10,046 nucleotides of DNA from Psychrilyobacter sp. (lineage in GTDB: Bacteria > Fusobacteriota > Fusobacteriia > Fusobacteriales > Fusobacteriaceae): the NCBI GenBank assembly GCA_023145315.1, contig JAGLEA010000100.1:1-10046 (forward strand), given 5' to 3'. Of the stretch, positions 7,001 to 10,046 are shown in pieces. A program made the translations under genes and the position numbers. The first letter of the stretch is position 1. Each line of letters begins with the position of its first letter. The notes beneath the pieces were generated by a model that saw nothing but the letters and a program-made list of their open reading frames with translations, was not told the DNA's origin and made no database searches.

Positions 7001-8032
7001 TTACAGAGAGATCAATTCTTTAATTTTAGTAATGAAATTATCAACATCTTTTTTTACTATATCAAAGGACATGACAAATCGAACTTCTGAAATAGTAGGA
7101 TCCCATACATAGAAATAACAAAAATCTTGAAGTTGTTCAATGATTTTTTCAGGTAAGATGGCAAATACAGTATTACCTAAAACTTCATTAGTAACTTTAA
7201 TATTAATATTTAGGAGTTGTTCCTCTAAATATTTAGCCATATCATTTCCGTTTTTTGCATTCTCGTACCAAATGTTTTCTTCGAATAGAGTAATATATTG
7301 AGCAGCAACAAATCTCATTTTAGATAAAACTTGTAAATTCTGCTTTCTAAGGTATTCAAATTCTCCTACTCTATTTTTTAATTTTTCATCAAAGATAACT
7401 ACTGCTTCACCAAACATAATTCCGTTTTTAGTAGCCCCAAACGATAGAATATCTACTCCACATCCTCTAGTCATCTCTTCTAATGAACAACCTAAAGCAA
7501 CAACAGCATTTGATATTCTAGCACCGTCCATATGAAGGTACATCTTATGTTCTTTTGCAAAATTTGAGATTTCTTTTATTTCATCTAGTGTGTAGATAGT
7601 TCCATTTTCAGTGGCTTGACTAATAGAAATAATATTAGGGCTAGCTCTATGGAAGGTATCTTTAAACTGTAAATATTTTTTTGCTTCCTCTAAATCTAAT
7701 TTTCCATCTTGACTTGGCACAGTTAGCATTTGCATCCCTGTTATCTTAGCTAATGCTCCGGTTTCATCAGTATAAATATGAGCTGTAGAAGGACATAGAA
7801 CAGCACTTCCTATCTCTTTTAGAATATCCAAAGCAAATACATTAGAAGCTGTTCCATTATATACAAATAGAGTTTCAACAGGGCCAAAGATTTCATTAAA
7901 TTTTTCTTTAGCTAATGCTGTATAGGTATCGCCACCATATGGTGACTCGTGACCATTATTTGCTTTTATTAAACTTTCCATAATTTTTGGATGAACACCA
8001 CTATAGTTATCACTTGCAAAACTTTTTTTCAT
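7001..8032 (-). CDS. ltaE: Low-specificity L-threonine aldolase
   Basis: A cytoplasmic PLP enzyme that splits L-threonine or L-allo-threonine to glycine and acetaldehyde and can also take other beta-hydroxy amino acids. At 343 residues it is the usual family length. The PLP-binding lysine is K202 in LSFGATKNG. The cofactor-contacting HMDGAR (167-172) includes the aspartate that pairs with the PLP ring nitrogen. H85 in AHIYTDETGA matches the histidine that stacks on PLP, and the N-terminal SDNYSGVHPKI and YGGDTYT segments are family features. The AGGAGG at 8041-8046 is 8 nt before the ATG. It faces pssA across a shared terminator. The acetaldehyde it yields could feed alcohol dehydrogenases like the one at the window start, but that link is only inference. 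The stereochemical preference cannot be read. Confidence 0.93.
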   Translation of the reverse strand: MKKSFASDNYSGVHPKIMESLIKANNGHESPYGGDTYTALAKEKFNEIFGPVETLFVYNGTASNVFALDILKEIGSAVLCPSTAHIYTDETGALAKITGMQMLTVPSQDGKLDLEEAKKYLQFKDTFHRASPNIISISQATENGTIYTLDEIKEISNFAKEHKMYLHMDGARISNAVVALGCSLEEMTRGCGVDILSFGATKNGIMFGEAVVIFDEKLKNRVGEFEYLRKQNLQVLSKMRFVAAQYITLFEENIWYENAKNGNDMAKYLEEQLLNINIKVTNEVLGNTVFAILPEKIIEQLQDFCYFYVWDPTISEVRFVMSFDIVKKDVDNFITKIKELISL

Positions 8033-8066
8033 ACTAAATTCCTCCTGCTATATTTTATATAGATAT

Positions 8067-8106
8067 AGAAATAATCACAGTTACTTTATCTACTGTGATT
8101 ATTTCT
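8067..8106 (-). terminator. Hairpin after the coiled-coil gene, probable terminator
   Basis: A perfect 15-bp stem (8067-8081 with 8092-8106) and a 10-nt loop, 7 nt beyond the stop of the minus-strand gene at 8114. The tail on the minus strand is CTATATCTATAT rather than a run of T, so termination may be partial and ltaE may depend on read-through. I see no convincing promoter for ltaE in the remaining 34 bases. Confidence 0.6.
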
Positions 8107-8113
8107 TATGCAA

Positions 8114-8887
8114 TTATATTATTTTTCTTAGAGTATTATATTCTGCTAATTTTTCTGTTAATTTACTAATTTGTAAGTCAGTAAATTTATCGTGGTCCAA
8201 AGTGGAAAAATCAAAAGTATCCAATTCAGAAATATATTCAATATTAGAATTAGTTAAGTATTCAACAAAACTTCTATATCTAAAGAATACTTTAGATACA
8301 CTATCACCATAAACCATATATCTTTCGATTTCAGATGTAAAATCACCTTCTTTAAATCGAAGGTATTCATGTTCTGCATTTAAAGTTTTAGTTTTAGAGG
8401 CACCTTGGCTCACTAATTCGTCGAAATCAAGATCATCTAGTTGAGAAACATATATAAGGTTTTTTACTTTACATAATTTTCTAAATTCATCGTGTTTTCT
8501 ATCAGAGAAAAGATTTTTTATAAGAACTTTATAACTAATTTTATTTTTTGATGAATCAGAATTTTTATTATGTTTTAAATCTGTTATCTTCTTAGAAAGA
8601 TCCTCTTTTGCTTTGTTTAGTATGCCAATAGTTTCTTTTAATTCTACAACTTCTAATTTTAATTTAGTATTTTCACCTGTTAATTTATCAAATGCTTGAG
8701 TAACTATTCCTAATTGTTTGTCATGAGGGGAAGTAGCTACTTTTTTAATTTCTGTGTTTTTTTCTTCAACTACACGCCTTAAATCAGCTTCTAAAGATCT
8801 CAGTTTCTCGTTATCCTCTTCTAATTCAGAAATCCTAGTGTTTAAATTATCTATCTCTAATTTATCTTACCCAGTAAACCAACTCAT
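8114..8887 (-). pseudogene. Unrecognised coiled-coil gene interrupted by an in-frame TAA at codon 7
   Basis: I do not recognise this family. An ATG at 8887-8885 with a good Shine-Dalgarno encodes MSWFTG, then TAA (8869-8867), and the same frame continues without another stop to the TAA at 8114, for 257 codons plus the final stop. After the lesion the text is clearly protein-like: a coiled coil at about 9-105 (ISELEEDNEKLR, then KLKLEVVELKETIGIL), a polar linker at about 106-117, and a soluble helical region to 257 carrying a duplicated motif at 143-158 and 215-230. There is no signal peptide or membrane segment. No in-frame ATG, GTG or TTG occurs after the stop until GTG codon 159 (8413-8411), which has no ribosome site, so a 99-residue product is doubtful. 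Changing TAA to AAA would restore MSWFTGKDKLE. It lies 76 nt after the asparaginase gene and has its own promoter. Confidence 0.75.
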
Positions 8888-8893
8888 AATTTT

Positions 8894-8898
8894 CCTCC
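8894..8898 (-). promoter_or_regulatory. Ribosome binding site defining the original start of the interrupted gene
   Basis: GGAGG on the minus strand, 6 nt before the ATG at 8887. It shows that the translation start of this gene lies upstream of the in-frame stop, not at the internal GTG. Confidence 0.85.
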
Positions 8899-8919
8899 GT
8901 TTGTTTATACTTATATTAA

Positions 8920-8948
8920 AGTATAATAGAAATTATAGATTTATTCAA
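8920..8948 (-). promoter_or_regulatory. Promoter of the interrupted coiled-coil gene
   Basis: On the minus strand: -35 TTGAAT (8948-8943), 17-bp spacer, -10 TATACT (8925-8920), start near 8913, leader about 26 nt. This suggests transcription independent of the asparaginase gene, which ends 16 nt upstream of the -35. Confidence 0.65.
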
Positions 8949-8963
8949 TTAAAATCAAGTTTT

Positions 8964-10046
8964 TTAATATTCATCTAAAAATATTTCAAAGGTAATCTTA
9001 TCCCACGAAATAACTGTTGTACTCTTTATACGGAAATAAATCATATTTCCTTTATTTAGAATATCCTTACTTCCGTGATTAAAACTAGTGATAAGGTCAT
9101 AGCAACCATTACTACGACTTATTTTTTTCTCCCAAATCAAAGATGTAGATAATGCTGTATCTACAGGAGTGATACTTAGTTCTATAGGAGCATTTGATTT
9201 TAAGTTACTAATTCTAAATCGTGTATTCTTTATCTTTTCGACATCTAAAACATCTGAAATGTTAAGTTCAATAATTGTATCTAAAATTTCTTCTTTTTGA
9301 CTAGTTAATTCAAAAGAAAGAATACCTATACTTTGTTCACCACAATTAGATCGAAGCATATTTTTCTTAATTTCTTCATGTGAAAGACCTCTACCGATTA
9401 ATGACATTAATTTTGTAATAGCAGCTTCTAAAGTAAGGTCGGTACCACTAATAACCCCTTCATCTAGTAATCGTGTACTTGCCTCATATAGTCCCATTTT
9501 TACCATTCCTGTGGGGCACTGTGTTATATTGACTACACTAACACCTTGTTCTATTATGTCATGAATAACTTTGATAAACTCTTCTGTTGTAGGAGCGTTA
9601 CCACTCCCATATGTTTTTAAAATAAGTCCCTTTATAGAATGATCTGTAAAAATTTGTCTTAAAATTTGAGGATTAAATCCTGGAAAGATATCAAAAATTA
9701 AGACATTTCCATCCATAGAATAATCAACTTTAAATTTTTCTTGAGAAGATTTTCTTATTCTAGCTTTATTAATTTGAATATCTGAACCTGCAATTCCCAA
9801 CTTAGAAAAATTAGGTGAAGAGAAACCAAAGTAATTACTAGCATCAGATTTTCTAGCACGATTTCCACGAAGAAGGTTATCTCTAAAAAAGACACATACT
9901 TCTGGAACTAACGGGATATCATAAAGATCGTGTCCAGCAATTTGGATAGCAGTAACCAAGTTTTGTAGTGCATCACTTCTAGGGTTTTCTAATGGAACTT
10001 GTGAGCCAGTTAAAATAACTGGTTTACTCAAATTTTTGAGCATAAA
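8964..10046 (-). CDS. ansA: Cytoplasmic-type (type I) L-asparaginase with extra C-terminal domain, 5' end missing
   Basis: Hydrolyses L-asparagine to aspartate and ammonia. The frame stays open through the window edge (F-M-L-K-N-L), so the ATG at 10043 is internal. Aligned from memory with E. coli AnsA, about 100 N-terminal residues are missing, including the catalytic TGGTI threonine and the HGTDTM motif. Counting that Met as 1, matching landmarks are VILTGSQVPL (9-18), RSD (22-24), LLRGNRA (57-63), LKTYGSGNAP (142-151) and NITQCPTG (172-179). E. coli AnsA ends at the equivalent of about residue 235, but this protein runs on to 359. The extra 125 or so residues hold a helix (about 249-262) and then alternating beta-like sequence with no motif I recognise. 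The whole protein would be near 460 residues against about 338 for AnsA. Confidence 0.88.
   Translation of the reverse strand, partial: FMLKNLSKPVILTGSQVPLENPRSDALQNLVTAIQIAGHDLYDIPLVPEVCVFFRDNLLRGNRARKSDASNYFGFSSPNFSKLGIAGSDIQINKARIRKSSQEKFKVDYSMDGNVLIFDIFPGFNPQILRQIFTDHSIKGLILKTYGSGNAPTTEEFIKVIHDIIEQGVSVVNITQCPTGMVKMGLYEASTRLLDEGVISGTDLTLEAAITKLMSLIGRGLSHEEIKKNMLRSNCGEQSIGILSFELTSQKEEILDTIIELNISDVLDVEKIKNTRFRISNLKSNAPIELSITPVDTALSTSLIWEKKISRSNGCYDLITSFNHGSKDILNKGNMIYFRIKSTTVISWDKITFEIFLDEY

Noticed and set aside
8411..8413. GTG as the genuine start of a 99-residue gene
   Set aside because: No Shine-Dalgarno lies before it, protein-like sequence continues upstream in the same frame for 151 codons, and it falls just after the first copy of a duplicated motif.
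8754..8978. Plus-strand open frame of 74 codons
   Set aside because: Antisense to the coiled coil of the interrupted gene, with the same Phe/Ser/Leu artefact.
10041..10043. ATG as the start of the asparaginase
   Set aside because: The reading frame runs through to the window edge, and this Met aligns with an internal FMLENL position of AnsA; the catalytic N-terminal part must lie outside.
1..10046. Mobile elements, CRISPR arrays, tRNA or rRNA genes
   Set aside because: No transposase or integrase frame, no spaced direct repeats and no cloverleaf-like sequence were seen; gaps are all below 110 bp and are explained by promoters, ribosome sites and terminators.

Overview
The window is strongly AT-rich DNA with well-formed AGGAG-type ribosome binding sites, short operon gaps and convergent hairpin terminators. 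The mix of genes suggests an amino-acid-fermenting anaerobe of the Fusobacteriota (Fusobacterium/Cetobacterium/Ilyobacter-like). It pairs a YlmH-type S4 protein, common in Firmicutes and Fusobacteria, with a large membrane-anchored protein of a kind known from outer-membrane bacteria. It also holds an iron alcohol dehydrogenase, threonine aldolase and asparaginase. The taxonomic call is inference from gene content and composition, not from a marker gene.

Layout. Positions 1-1095 (+) hold the 3' part of an iron-containing butanol-type alcohol dehydrogenase whose first codons lie before the window. It converges on a four-gene minus-strand operon and the two share a hairpin terminator at 1097-1137. 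In transcription order the operon is a ylmH-like S4 RNA-binding protein (6081-5308), a 606-aa membrane-anchored AsmA/TIGR03545-like envelope protein (5290-3470), the magnesium channel mgtE (3455-2085) and a LysM-LysM-M23 lipoprotein endopeptidase (2011-1151). Divergent from it is pssA (6190-6924, +), phosphatidylserine synthase. The 108-bp gap between the two units contains a perfect 13-bp inverted repeat that supplies -35 and -10 elements for both directions.

pssA ends in a strong 18-bp bidirectional terminator (6933-6973) facing a second minus-strand block: low-specificity threonine aldolase (8032-7001), a hairpin (8067-8106), an unrecognised coiled-coil gene (8887-8114), and a cytoplasmic-type L-asparaginase (10046-8964) cut by the window end. 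The asparaginase has an extra C-terminal domain of about 125 residues.

The most unusual item is the unrecognised gene at 8114-8887. A good promoter, a good Shine-Dalgarno and an ATG are followed by six codons and one in-frame TAA; the same frame then stays open for 250 codons with no usable start until codon 159. It is either a fresh nonsense pseudogene, a sequencing error, or something recoded. Its C-terminal half contains a duplicated 16-residue motif. No mobile element, CRISPR array, tRNA or rRNA is visible. Most of the window is ordinary core metabolism and envelope genes.
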